Assembly: GCF_050624435.1 (NCBI RefSeq)
Contig: NC_134538.1
Location: 121,183,937-121,247,936, forward strand
Direction of reading: 5' to 3'
From: Tenrec ecaudatus
Taxonomy: Eukaryota > Chordata > Mammalia > Afrosoricida > Tenrecidae
Length of the DNA stretch: 64,000 nucleotides
A model generated the notes under the pieces. The model was not told the DNA's origin, made no database searches, and worked only from the letters and a program-made list of their open reading frames with translations. The position numbers and the translations under genes are program-made. The number at the start of each line of letters is the position of its first letter. The first letter of the stretch is position 1. Of this stretch, positions 10,743 to 21,989 are shown in pieces.

Positions 10743-11940
10743 AAGAAAGGCGGGGGGAGCGGGGAAATAGGGGTGAAAGGGAGAAGCGAGCCAAGATGGG
10801 CAGGAGGAACAGCCTAGAAAAAGTCACTTCCACTTCTTCCTGAGTTCGCCTTCTTCATCTCGCACGGAATGCGTGGGACAGAGAGCCTTAAGGGCACACA
10901 GGTGTCAGAGACAATTTCCTTGCTGCGGTTGCAACGCTGTGTTAAAACTTCGAGGGCGATGAAGTACGTGCTGAGACACTTACGAACAAAGCCGCTTCGA
11001 AGGGCCAGCATCTTTACCATGTTCCATCACTGAGATGCAGGCCACGTCCAGATAAGTAGAAAGCGCCTTGCAAAGGCAAATTAGACCCAGATGTCCTCGC
11101 AGGTGGCATTTTATGTCTTAACTTCGCAGCAAGCACCAATAGCGTCTTTTTCTGGGCTCACGGAGCAGTCCGCACACTGTGCGAAGGAGCCTGTCTGGTT
11201 TCAATAGCTTCACTCCCGAAGCCACTTGGAGCCACGTAAGGTGGCTCGTGGTTTTGGAGACTCTACAAAGAGACACTCAAGAGCCAGATGCGGGTGACTC
11301 GGGGACCATTTAGACATCTGAAACATGGCCTTGATTAAAGATGACTGGGCGCGCTTATCTGGATGTTCTTCCAGAGGCTTTGAGCACAGGAACACTCGTG
11401 CGCACTGACACTAATGAGCTTCTTCCCTTGGTTTGCCTCGGGCTCCGCAGCGGGCAGGTGGGCGGGCGGGCGCTCCCCTTGGGCGCCCTCACAGGAAAGC
11501 ACTTCTAGTTTTCACAAGAGAATGCCAGTTTACGGGCTGCTCGGGCAGCTGACTGTACCCGCTACTCGGGACAGAGGGTGCCTCTACCATGCTCAGCCGG
11601 GGACGAGGTCAAACCATAACAGCCGACCCTGTAACTGAGAGAAGATCGCCTTCGTGGGAAGTGGCCCGGAACACTCCCGACGGGTCTCCACCAGTGGCAT
11701 TCGTGCAATCCCCATCGGTATCGCTATCCTGAAATACAGTGGAACGCAGTAACCAGAATCGACGCCCTCCGTGTGCGTGAGCAGGGAGCACTAATGCATG
11801 ACTGTTGGTAGAAAAAGTGGAAGGACCGACCTCCTAGGGAAGGGGGAGGACTAAAAATACTTTTCGGGAGGTATCCCTGGTAGTAGGTGCCCAATAAGCC
11901 ACATTGACCCACGTTTCTGAGCATATCTGGGGACCCAGGC
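10743..11940. other. Unassigned DNA with CpG-rich patches
   Basis: This 1.2-kb stretch is not a recognised repeat. It is richer in CpG than its surroundings, notably 10920-11000 and 11440-11490 ('gcgggcgggcgctcccc'). A 68-codon frame on the minus strand at 10814-11020 has no recognisable family. It could be unique DNA such as a distal exon or promoter, but I cannot show that. Confidence 0.4.
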
Positions 11941-12464
11941 TATGGTGACACACAATCTGGTGTCACTTTGAGAGGATTACAAGTGAAGGGGTAGAGTCTT
12001 GCCTGTCAATCAAGATATGACCACTGAGGCCTCTGTGTGGGCATGGCCTTCTCCTGAGGATTCTGGGAACTCCTGTATTTCCTCCTGAGGGAATACTCCA
12101 CCCTCTCTGTTCACTTCCTCCAAGACATCCCTGAGGAGAAGTCACATGGACCAACACTGATGCAGCCCTGGGAACTGGAGGAGCCACACAGAGATCCTGC
12201 CAGTGCTGAGATGCTTTTACCACCACTGACTTTGCACCCACTGGCCTGTGATCTTCCTGCATCAGCATCACTGCATGTGTTTCCCGAGTCTGAAGAGGAC
12301 TTTATACATTGGCATTGAACATATGGGCTAGCATTGGAATTGTGGACTTGATCTGGACTAGGCTGAGGTGTTTCTCAATATTCAACTGCCCTTGTATATA
12401 AACCTCTTTCTTATACACCTGAGTCTCTCTGGAGTTGTTCCTCTAGGCTACCCAGACTAACACA
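11941..12464 (+). mobile_element. Solo ERV-L-type LTR (type A) with TSD
   Basis: Same family as 6652-7214 but on the plus strand. It begins TATGGTGAC (first G of the expected TG changed) and ends CTAACACA, 524 bp. It is flanked by a perfect CAGGC at 11936-11940 and 12465-12469. Confidence 0.85.
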
Positions 12465-12469
12465 CAGGC

Positions 12470-13139
12470 CAAGTGCCCTGGAACACTGGAGCATTGAATG
12501 CTGGATCTTCAAGGCACACAGCATGCTCCAAAGGCTGCACCAGTGAGATCTGATGCGGCAACTCCAGTCGGTGATCTGGACCCTACCTCAAACACACTTG
12601 TAACCTGAGGACTTAAGACTGAAAATTAACGGTGCTTGAAGAAGCAGGAGACAGGTATACCAAGATTATTAAACTGTCAGTGGGCGGACACTCATTAACT
12701 TACTACAGCAATCCCCTATATTCTATTAAGATATATATTATTTCATCAAACCTGTGACTATTATTCTCAGTGAATATTATTGTAAATTTTTCCTGACAAC
12801 CAACTACCAGTGTTTGTGTAAATAGCATCCAGCCATGAAAGGATTGCTTCTGTACAAGTGAATAATTCAGGTACTGTGATCTGCACTTAACCTACATTGG
12901 TCTAATAGGCCTCTCTCAACAGAGCTTCAAAAGATTAGTATCTAATCAAAGACAATATTTATAGATGATTGTTATGCCCCTGGAGGGCTATCAATAAGAC
13001 TCTCTGCTATAAATCAATAAGGAAGTTTTGAAAGGGAGCCAAAGGCAGATTTTTAAAAGAATGGGTTTGGGGTCTCACTACATACTAGCTCCGACTTAAG
13101 AACAATTAGTTCTCACATCATGGTCATGCTCGATACTCA
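12470..13139. other. Unassigned AT-rich DNA
   Basis: No gene or nameable repeat. It may contain more of the old L1 that becomes recognisable from about 13140. Confidence 0.35.
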
Positions 13140-13990
13140 CCCTCAGGAAAGGAACACAGAAGAAATGGGTGCTATAGCAAGATGTGGTGAAGAAATTAGA
13201 TGGTTCTTAGCTATCAGATAAAACAGCATCTGGGGTCTTTATAGATATCAATGTCATCTGGGTCTTAAAGGCTTGTCTCCAAACAAGCAGTCATCTAAGT
13301 GAGATGTCAATTAAGTCCACATGGAAGAAGCACTCCATCCAAAGTCACTAACGGATTGTAAATCTTATCATCTGAAGTCGACAGAAGGATTAGTATGAAA
13401 GCCCAAACTGTGAGAACAGGGTTTGAAGAAGGGAATGGAAGACAGCGGGAGCCCAAGATACATTTGTGGGAACAACACAGGAAATGAGCCTTTGTGAGAG
13501 GGATAGGAAGAAAGTGATTACGGAACAGAGTGCATTGGAGATGAGTATAGAATATCAAAGGGATACACCGACTTGAACAGTTAAATTCTTGTCAGTTGAT
13601 CCCCCCTCTGATGCACACTGGACCTGATCTGGTTTTCAAGATTTTCTGTATCTTTACTTTTGTTTTTTGTTTGTTCGTATTAGGGTTTATCTTAGAGGTG
13701 TTATGTCACTGGGGAGTCACTTCCTTGAAATTGTGTTATATGTTTTTATGTTTTCAGCATATGAAACCCAGAATTGATGAACCTATAGGGACAGCAGTGA
13801 AGGGGGTGGGGGTACAATGATAGTGTTGTATGGTGAGTAGAGAAGGAGTTAAAGAGAGCCAATGTCAAGGAGTCCAGGAAAGAAAAGAGTGTTTGGAAGC
13901 AATTGTTCAATATTGTTTTATGTGATTGAACTATGGAATGATATGATATTTGCATTAGTTCTGAATAAAATGGTTGGTGGGGGGAGAAAA
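13140..13990 (+). repeat. Older L1 3' UTR fragment
   Basis: 'gtggtgaagaaattagatgg', 'catctggggtcttt' and 'ccacatggaagaagcactcc' are diverged versions of the L1 3' UTR module found in the younger copies. The stretch ends with 'gaataaaatggttggtgg', like an L1 polyadenylation end. Confidence 0.6.
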
Positions 13991-13999
13991 AGAACATAG

Positions 14000-14365
14000 G
14001 CTAAGATCTGTTTCATGGAACTTCTGTTTTAATTACGTGTGTGGGTGTTTTTATATACTGGTTATAATATAAAATGGATATTTTTAATGGGTCAAATCAA
14101 AACAGTTTGGAACATGTCCATAGAACTCTGTCATTTACCCTGGAAGGAACCAGACTACTAAGAACCATTATTTGGAACATATTATATTGACATTTCCTTG
14201 ATGGTATGCTAGCAATCTTTCTGTTAAAGCTTTGCATTGTAAAATATTGTGTTAAGCAAAATTCAGTTTTGCAAGAAATCTTCACACTTCAGAGAAGCTC
14301 TTGAAAAATAGTTGGTGACACTAAATGAGAACTTATTCTAAGGCCATGGTTGGCATTTACAAAAT
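14000..14365. other. Unassigned AT-rich DNA
   Basis: Ordinary AT-rich sequence; nothing recognised. It is the target region of the L1 insertion that follows. Confidence 0.4.
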
Positions 14366-14377
14366 CACAATGCCCCT

Positions 14378-15440
14378 GACTTCCAGCAAGATGGCAACCA
14401 AGTAACACATACCAGAGAGACTCCACAGAAATCAGGAGACCAACCGAGAGGGAAATTCCATGCTGCCAGGTCGCAGGAGGAGCACCATAAGGCTAAGTAG
14501 CACAGATGCAGTAGGTTTTGAGGAGCGGTAGGCTTTTAGCTTACCACTGTGGAGGTCAGCTAAGGCTTAGCCTTAGCCCCACCACTGTCTTGGCCAGGAC
14601 TGAGCTACTTTGGCCAGCCCAGGAGCTTTACTTCAACACAGCCACAGCTTGCTACCACATCTGGGAGGGTTTAAACCCCTCCAGCCCCAGGGCCAGGGGT
14701 TTGGGGCTCAGCTATATCTTTACTTTTGTGTCTCTCGTTTCTCTTTACCCTACAGTCCCAACGGGCGGGGTGTTTTTATCTTCTGTTTCCTTTCACACAC
14801 CACTGCCAGCCTCCAGGCCGCTCCCATTAGCCGAGGGCAATTACGCCTGCACCCCCCCCCAGTTGGGGGGAGTCCACCTTCTGCAGCATAACACGCAGCT
14901 GGGGAAATCATGCCCACCCTCCAAGGTCCCTTAAGTGGCTTGGGAGAAATCATGCCAGCCCGATCTCTGCAGTGTAACATGCAGCTGGGGAAATCCTACC
15001 CAATGTCCACCTGAGGTGAACAGACACCTGCCCTCCAAGGCTCCTGGGGAAACTCCCACCCACCATTTGGGATGCTTCACTGAGAGAACCTCTGTTCACC
15101 TTCCACGCCACTCCACATGGCTGGGGGAGCCACTGCCAATGCTCTGCAGTCCACGTGGCTGAGGGAAATTCTTCCCGCCTGCTGTTGTGCCTCACACGGA
15201 CTAAGGCAGCTCTGCCAACACTCTCCAGTGTTTCACAATGCTGCAAGAATCTCTGTCCAACCTACACAGTGATATATCTGTGGCGCTGTGCACCAAAGCA
15301 GGCAAACTATCATGCCTTCTGCGGCACTCCTGTTGCAGCAGGCACCCTCAAATGCCCTCTTCAGTGCCCCAAGCCTCACTGGGCCACACCACCATGGCTT
15401 TCTGTGAGATCATTTAGTGAGGCACAATCCTCGTAGGTCT
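14378..15440 (+). promoter_or_regulatory. L1 5' UTR / internal promoter region
   Basis: GC-rich block of imperfectly repeated modules ('cagctggggaaat' recurs around 14900 and 14980). In L1s the 5' UTR carries the internal pol II promoter; that role is known for the family, not shown here. Long open frames across it are chance products of base composition. Confidence 0.7.
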
Positions 15441-15639
15441 ACAACCACCCAACCAGCATCCCCTGAGAGGACCATCCAACTTTACCTCCAAATAATAGAA
15501 TACTGATTGGCTAGGAAAAGAGTGAAGCCACAGGAGGATAAAGTGTTAACCCAATCCCATGGTGCAATTACTTCCAGACAGTTCGAAGAAGCATTCCAAT
15601 GAATCTCCAAGAGAGATCCCAGTGCTCTTTGACTCTCTG

Positions 15640-18283
15640 GAAAATGGCACCAGAAAAAATCCTTAACAAAATACTGGCCAATAGTATACAAAAGCATCTA
15701 AACCAAATAACTCACCATGACCAAGAGGGATTCATACCAGGGATGGTTTAACATACAAAAACCATTAGTATCATTTGTAACTTTGCCACGAAAAATTATA
15801 AGAACCATATGATGATATCAATGATGCAGAAAAAACATCTGACAATATCAAACACCCATTCCTGTTTAAGACACTCAAGAAGATAGGAATGGAAGGACAT
15901 TTTCTCAATATAATAAAAGCTATATATAAAAAACCAATAGCAAATGCGGCAGCCAATGGAGAAAAGATGAAAACAATCCCAATGAAAAAGAGAACCAGAC
16001 AGGACGCCCTTGTCCCCACTCCTATTTAACATCATACTAGATGTCCTAGCTAACGGCATAAGGCAAAGAAAAACGCCAGGGGTATTTACCTAGGGAAGGG
16101 AGAGGTGAAACTGTCGTTATTCACAGATGATACGATTTTATATTTGGAAAATCCCGAAAGCTCCACACTGACTAAAAAATATATTTGTACAAGGAAAATT
16201 ACAAAACACATTTATAAGAAACCAAGAGTGATGCTGGGAGAGTGGAGGGTGAGTGGGTTGGAAAGGGGGAACTGATTACAAGGATCCACATGTGACCTCT
16301 TCCCTGGGAGAGGGACAGCAGAGAAGGGGGGAAGGGAGACCCCGGATAGGGCAAGATATGACAAAATAACGAGGTATAAATTACCAAGGGCACATGAGGG
16401 AGGGGGGAATGGGGAGGGAGGGGGAAAAAAAAGAGGACCTGATGCAAGGGGCTTAAGTGGAGAGCAAATGCCTTGAGAATGATTGGGGCAGGGAATGTAT
16501 GGATGTGCTTTATACAATTGATGTATGTATATGTATGGATTGTGGTAAGAGTTGTTTGAGTCCCTAATAAAATGTAAAAGAAGAAAAGAGAAAAAAATGA
16601 TTAGGGCAAAGACTGTACAGATGTGCTTTATACAATTGATGTATGTATATGTATGAACTGTGAAAAGAATTGTATCAGCCCCAATAAATTGTTAAAAAAA
16701 AAAAAAGAAAATGATGGTGGCAGCAATTGTACAACTATGCTTGATCTAAGTGAACTATGAATTGTTATAATATCTGTAAGAGCTCCCAATAATATTTAAA
16801 AATATAAAAGTAATAAAAATATGTGTTTTTCTGTTTAAAAAAAAAAAAGAAACCAAGAGTGACTTCCACAAATGGAAGAAGATCCCATGCTTGTGGATCG
16901 GAAGACTAATTATAATAAAAATGTCAGTTCTGCCCAAGGCACAATAGAAGTTTAATGCTATCCTAATACAAATACCATCATATTTCTCCACTGAATTAGA
17001 AAAACTGATTCCAACTTCATACGGAGAGGGACGAAGCCCAGAATTAGCAGAGAACTCCACAAGAAGAACAGAGTGGGAGGGCTCGCTTTGCCTGACTTTA
17101 GCACCTATTATACAGCCACAGTGGTCAAAACCGCATGGTATTGGTATAATGAAAATGGACCAATGCAAAAGAACTGAAAACCTAGAAATAAAATCACCAG
17201 CATACACACAACTGATCTTTGATAAGGGCCCAAAAAATATCAAATGGGAATCAGATGCCCACTTCAATAAGGGGTGCTGGAAAAAAATGGATATCTACAA
17301 GCAGAGAAATGAAACCAGACTCTTACCTCACTCCATGGACAAGAATGAACTCAAGGTGGATCACAGACCTTGAGGTAAAACCCCAAACTATGAGGGCCAT
17401 CAGTGAGGGAACTGGACAAACCTGAGAACTTTGGCACATGGAATACATAGATTATCAGAATTAGGGAAGGACATAAACACAGATGAGGCACAAATTGACA
17501 AGTGGGATATAATGAAGATAAAACACCTGTGTACATCGAAAGAATTCACCAATGGAGTAATAAGAGAGTCCATGAAAAGAGAGAGAGAGAGAGAGAGCCC
17601 ATGGACTGGGAAAATATCTTTAGCAATGACACATCAGACAAAGGCCTTATTACTAAAATCTACAATACTCTGCTAGTTTACAATAAGAAAAAAACTAATT
17701 GCCCACTGAGGAGGTGGGCAAAGAACCTGAACAGAAACATATGAGAAAATATTCCCAATCATTAGACATAAGATAAATGCAAATTAAAACAACTATGAGA
17801 TACCACCTAACACCTGCTAGGATAGCCCAATTGAAAAAAATCGGGAAGTGACAAGTGTTGGAGGGGCCATGATGAGAAAGGAACTTTTGTCCCATGCTGG
17901 TGGACTGTGGGTATGTACAGCTACTAAAGAAATCAATTTGGTGATATCTAAAACAGATGGAAATCGAGCTACCAAATGACCCAGCAAATCCCCTACTGGG
18001 CATATACACAGAAGAGGCCAGAAACACACCATGGCCAGACATCTGTGCTCCAAATTTCATTGCAGCACAGTTCACAATTTCAAGGAGTTGGAAACAACCC
18101 AAATTTCCATCAAAGGATGAATGGATTAAAAAACTGTGGTGCATACATATAATGGAGTACTACACAGCCCTGAAAAGCAGCGAAGAATGCATGAAGCACA
18201 ATGCCGCATGGGGAAAACTGCAGGAAATTGTACTGAGGGAAGTAAGCCGAGCACAAAAGGACAAGTACAACATGATCTGCTGA
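15640..18283 (+). pseudogene. L1 ORF2 remnant (RT to C-terminus), broken
   Basis: Encodes the reverse transcriptase and C-terminal region of L1 ORF2p, which nicks DNA and copies L1 RNA. The RT catalytic motif appears as FTDD at 16120-16131 and is intact. The C-terminal part at 17957-18283 is continuous, with EEARNTPWPDICAP, WKQPKFPSKDEW and MEYYTALKSS, ending at a TGA at 18281-18283. Frameshifts and stops occur throughout, and the small L1 insertion at 16232-16846 splits the frame. The endonuclease domain is absent, so the copy is inert. Confidence 0.88.
16232..16846 (+). mobile_element. Short L1 3'-end insertion with 16-bp TSD (L1-c)
   Basis: A 615-bp piece flanked by a perfect duplication aagaaaccaagagtga (16216-16231 and 16847-16862), nested in the ORF2 of L1-b. 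It consists of the last part of the L1 3' UTR followed by three successive 3' ends. Each has an AATAAA or AATAAT signal and two are followed by long A-runs, near 16585, 16695 and 16840. Confidence 0.9.
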
Positions 18284-20571
18284 GGTAAGCTTAAAAATGG
18301 AAAGAGGACATAGGGAGAAAGCTACAGTGTACACACATTCCTGGTGTGAGGTTCAGGTAGTATGACAGGGGGCAGACCCAATCCAGGGATACATATGGTA
18401 GCCAACTAAAAAGGAAGGGAACAGAAAGAAAAGGGTAACAAAAAGACATAGGTAGTGGGGGAACAGGGCACTAACCCAACCAAGGGGAAGGTGTTGTTTA
18501 CGTCTCCACAGGAGAGGGAGAGGGGGACCAGATTTCAACCCGGTGTACCAAGATGTGAATGCAACATACCGGCATGAAGCAGGGAACCAATAGAGAGGTC
18601 TGCATGGCCAGCCCCAACCCCAACTACGTGGACACTTCTCCCCTGAGAAGAATTAATTCAATTTAGAAGACAGCACTGAAGCTACAGCTCAGGGAGAGGG
18701 GCATGTCTGATCAGAGCACACAGGAGCAAACGAAGAGGGAAAGAGAGAGAGTGGAACATATCCTAGCCCTCCAAGCCATGAGGATGATATGCCTGTCCAG
18801 ATCAGCCAATGCAAAGAGAAGACCATAGGGCCAGCCCCACCTCAAGACAGAACATCCCTCACTGATCCTTAAGACTTCGAAGGACAACACTGGAGACATA
18901 GTTGGGGAATTGTGCCCAATCTGACCCTACCTCTCCATGGTGAAATGCTAAGGGTATACAACAGAGCAGCAAGGGGAGCAAAGCACTGAAGTCCCTGGGG
19001 AATACCAAAAATAGACTTTGGGACCAGGGCATGGAACACCATCAGACTCGACCAGAAAACACTACTAAAGGTTGACAAACAGACCTTGAACTATTTATAG
19101 GCTTTAGGCTTTTCTTTCTTTTTTTTTTATTTTATCGTCGGTTTTTGTTGTTGTTGTTTTTGTTGTTCTGTTTTGCTCTTTGTGTGTGTGTGTGCTCATT
19201 ATTATTGTGTGTGTGTCTGCATTTCTATCTAGGTAAGATAGGCAGAAAAAACAATCCAGTGGAGAAAACAATGGGACCAATGGTTCCAGGGGGACACAAG
19301 AGAGGGGGAGGCAGAGGAAAGGAAATGGTTGTTAACAAACTCAGGGACAAGAGAACAACAAGTGATCTAAAATCGATGAGGAGGAGGGCATAGGATGTCT
19401 GGTAGGGCTTAATTAAGGGCAATGTAACCAAGAGGAATTACTGAAACCCGAATGAAGGCCGAACATAATAGTGGACAAGAGGAAAGTAAAAGGAAATAGA
19501 GGAAAGAACTAGGAGACAAAGGACATTTATAGAGGTCTAAATATAGGCATATACATATGTAAATATATTTATATATATAACAATAGGGAAATAGATCTAT
19601 GTACATATTTTTATAGGCTTAGTAGTAAAGTAGAAACGGACATTGGGCCTCTACTCAAGTGCTCCCTCAATGCAAGAACACTTTTTTTCTAATAACCTGG
19701 CATTCTCACCTTCCTGACATGATCAATGAAGACAAAATAGTTGAATAGCAAATGTGATGTAGAAAGCCGAGGGTGCCCGGCTATCAAACAATATAGCATT
19801 TGGAGTCCTAAAGGCTTGAAGACAAATAAGTGGCCATCTAGCTGAGAAACAACAAAGTCCACATGGAGGAAGCACACTAGCCTGTGTGATCATGAGGTGT
19901 CAATGGGATCAGATATCAGGCATCAAAGATTCAGAACAAAAAATTCTTATCAATGTGAATGAGGGAGAGTGCAGAGTGGAGAACTCAAAGCCCATCGGTA
20001 GGCAATTGGATATCCCCATACAGAAGGGTCACAACAAAGAGACGATCCAGTGAGGGTGCAGGATAGCACCTTTGAAACATACAACTTTCCTCTAGTTCCT
20101 AAATGCTTCCCCCCACCCCCACTATCATTACCCCAATTCTACCTTACAAATCCGGCTAGACCAGAGCATGTACACTGGTACAGATAAGAGTGGGAAACAC
20201 AGGGAATCCAGGACAGATATACCCCTCCAGACTAATATTGAGAATAGTGAAACCAGGAGGGGAAGGGAAGGTGGGAGGAGAAAGGGGAAACTGATCACAG
20301 TGACCTAGATATAATTCCCTCCCAGGGGGACAAATAACAGAAAAGAGGACATGCAAAACTAATAATAATTTATAAATTATCAAGGGTTCATCAGGGAGAG
20401 AGGGGGTGGAAATGAGAGGCTGATACCAAGGGCTCAAGTAGAAAGCAAATGTTTTGAGAATGATGATGGCAACACATGTGCAAATGTGTTTGACACATGG
20501 ATGGATGTATGGATTGTGATAAGAGTTGTACAAGCCCCCAATAAAATGATTTTTAAAACAACAACAAAAAC
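18284..20571 (+). other. Long L1 3' UTR of L1-b
   Basis: Non-coding for nearly 2.3 kb after the ORF2 stop. It contains a (GT)n run near 19180-19215, the duplicable module around 19720-19930, and the end sequence 'gattgtgataagagttgtac' followed by 'aataaaatga' and an A-rich tail. Confidence 0.85.
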
Positions 20572-20658
20572 CACAATGCCCCTTTAACCAAGATCCAAGG
20601 ATGGAATTCTTCCTCAAATTTGCTGAGGAGACACACCATAGTTTCTCATCACCAAACC

Positions 20659-20827
20659 CATTACCCTCTATTTGATTCCAACTCAAAGACACCCTTTCGG
20701 GTTTCCGAGGCTATACGTCTTTTGGAGAACACATTGCCTCATTTTTCTCCCTCTGAGTGGATGGTGAGTTTGAACCACTGACCTTGTAGTGATCCAACAT
20801 GTACTCTATAATGCCAGCAGGGCTCCT
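20659..20827 (-). repeat. AfroSINE
   Basis: 'accctttcgggtttccgagg', 'gagtttgaaccactgacc' and final 'cagcagggctcctt' match the SINE in reverse. Confidence 0.8.
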
Positions 20828-21055
20828 TCAGCTTCTAAGACAATATTGAAAACTGAGTTCCTGGCCAAATGTTGGTTTTTGCAAAGTCTGCTAGGAAGCT
20901 TAGAGACAAATCCGTGCACATATTTGTCCTCAAAGATAGGAACATTTAAGGTCACTTCTGGTTCTCATATATCCCTCTCTTCTGGTTGTTCCTCTTCTCT
21001 TACTTTCTTTCTCACTCGTTTTGTTTCATATTTCCCTGTAAACAGTGGAGGAATC

Positions 21056-21765
21056 CTGGTGTCGTAGTGGATTATGCATTGGACTGTTAACTACACGGTC
21101 AGAAATTCAAAACCACCAACAGCTCCACAGGAGAAAGAGGAGGTGTGTTAGACTGGTTGGCTAGAGAAAAAAATCTAAGCACACTCATGTATGTATAAGA
21201 AAGAGCTTTGTGTCAAAGAATAATTCTATATTAAGAAAACATTCCAGCCCAGTCCAGATCAAGTCCATAAATCTGATATTAGCCCATAAGTGTAATACTA
21301 GTCCATAAATCCCTCTTCAGACTCACACAGCCACATGTAATGATGCAGAATGCAGGAACATCACCGGCCAGTGGGCACAGAGTCTTGTGAATCCAATGGT
21401 GTTGGAAGCATCACAGGACGGTCGCAGGTCTCAGCGTGACTCCAGCAGCCCACTCAGGCAACGTGCTAGTCTGACCACCAGACAAGAAACAGGAAGAGGC
21501 CAGCCTCACAAGAAACAGGAAGAGGCCAGCCTCTCAAAGCCATTAATCTCCGTTGCCCTCCAATCACACTGTGACCTGATTGACAGGCTAAACTCCACCC
21601 ACATGTTCCTACGGGAACCCTGTTGGCGTCAAAACACCTAACCAGCACAGTCAGCTTTCTAATTCCATAAAGAGTTACAGTTTCAGAAACCCACACGAAT
21701 AGTTGTACCACGTCCTATAGAGTCCCTATGTGTCAGAATCAACCTCCTGGCAGTGAGTTTGGATT
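21056..21765 (+). repeat. AfroSINE split by an LTR
   Basis: The head and first half (21056-21143, 'cagctccacaggagaaagag') and the second half (21650-21765, 'attccataaagagttacag', then 'cagtgagtttgg') form one SINE when the LTR between them is ignored. The SINE is therefore older than the LTR. Confidence 0.82.
21144..21649 (-). mobile_element. Solo ERV-L-type LTR (type A)
   Basis: Runs on the plus strand from TGTGTTAGAC to CCAGCACA, 506 bp, so the LTR lies on the minus strand. It contains an internal direct repeat of 'acaagaaacaggaagaggcc' around 21480-21530. The flanking 5-mers (ggagg, gtcag) match only partly, as expected for a diverged duplication. Confidence 0.82.
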
Positions 21766-21785
21766 TGGGGATGGTAAGAAGTAGA

Positions 21786-21985
21786 GAGATCTCTGATGGT
21801 GTCGTGGGTTACAAGTTGGGCTGCTAACCACAGGTCGGCAGTTCAAACCCACCAGCAGCTCCACAGGAGAAAGAGGAGGCTTTCTACTCCCATAAAGATA
21901 TACAGACCCAGAACCCCACAGGGGCAGTTCTTCTCTGTGCATAGGGTCACTGTGAGTTGGAATTGACTCAACGGCAAGTACTTTA
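21786..21985 (+). repeat. AfroSINE, full length, reference copy
   Basis: The cleanest copy in the window: 'gtcgtgggttacaagttggg', 'gttcaaacccaccagcagct', 'aggctttctactcccataaa', 'ggcagttcttctctgtgcat', 'tgagttggaattgactcaac'. The ~45-base internal block lies near 21865-21910. Confidence 0.9.
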
Positions 21986-21989
21986 GTTA

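Larger units (their letters stand above)
14378..20571 (+). mobile_element. LINE-1 with 5' end, internally deleted (L1-b)
   Basis: Bounded by a perfect 12-bp TSD, cacaatgcccct, at 14366-14377 and 20572-20583. It starts 'gacttccagcaagatggc', typical of an L1 5' end, so it is not 5'-truncated. Layout: 5' UTR about 14378-15440, a 200-bp stretch of unclear origin, ORF2 from the RT domain onward (15640-18283, broken), and a 3' UTR of nearly 2.3 kb with an A-rich tail. ORF1 and the endonuclease and early RT of ORF2 are missing. A second, small L1 is inserted at 16232-16846. Confidence 0.92.

Noticed and set aside
17578..17602. (GA)n run as a regulatory element
   Set aside because: Short simple repeat inside a dead L1 ORF2; it only adds a frameshift-prone tract.
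20156..20692. 178-codon minus-strand frame
   Set aside because: It is the antisense of the L1 3' UTR; the same antisense frame appears in other L1 copies at 45187-45621 and 50276-50695, which reflects shared repeat sequence, not a gene.
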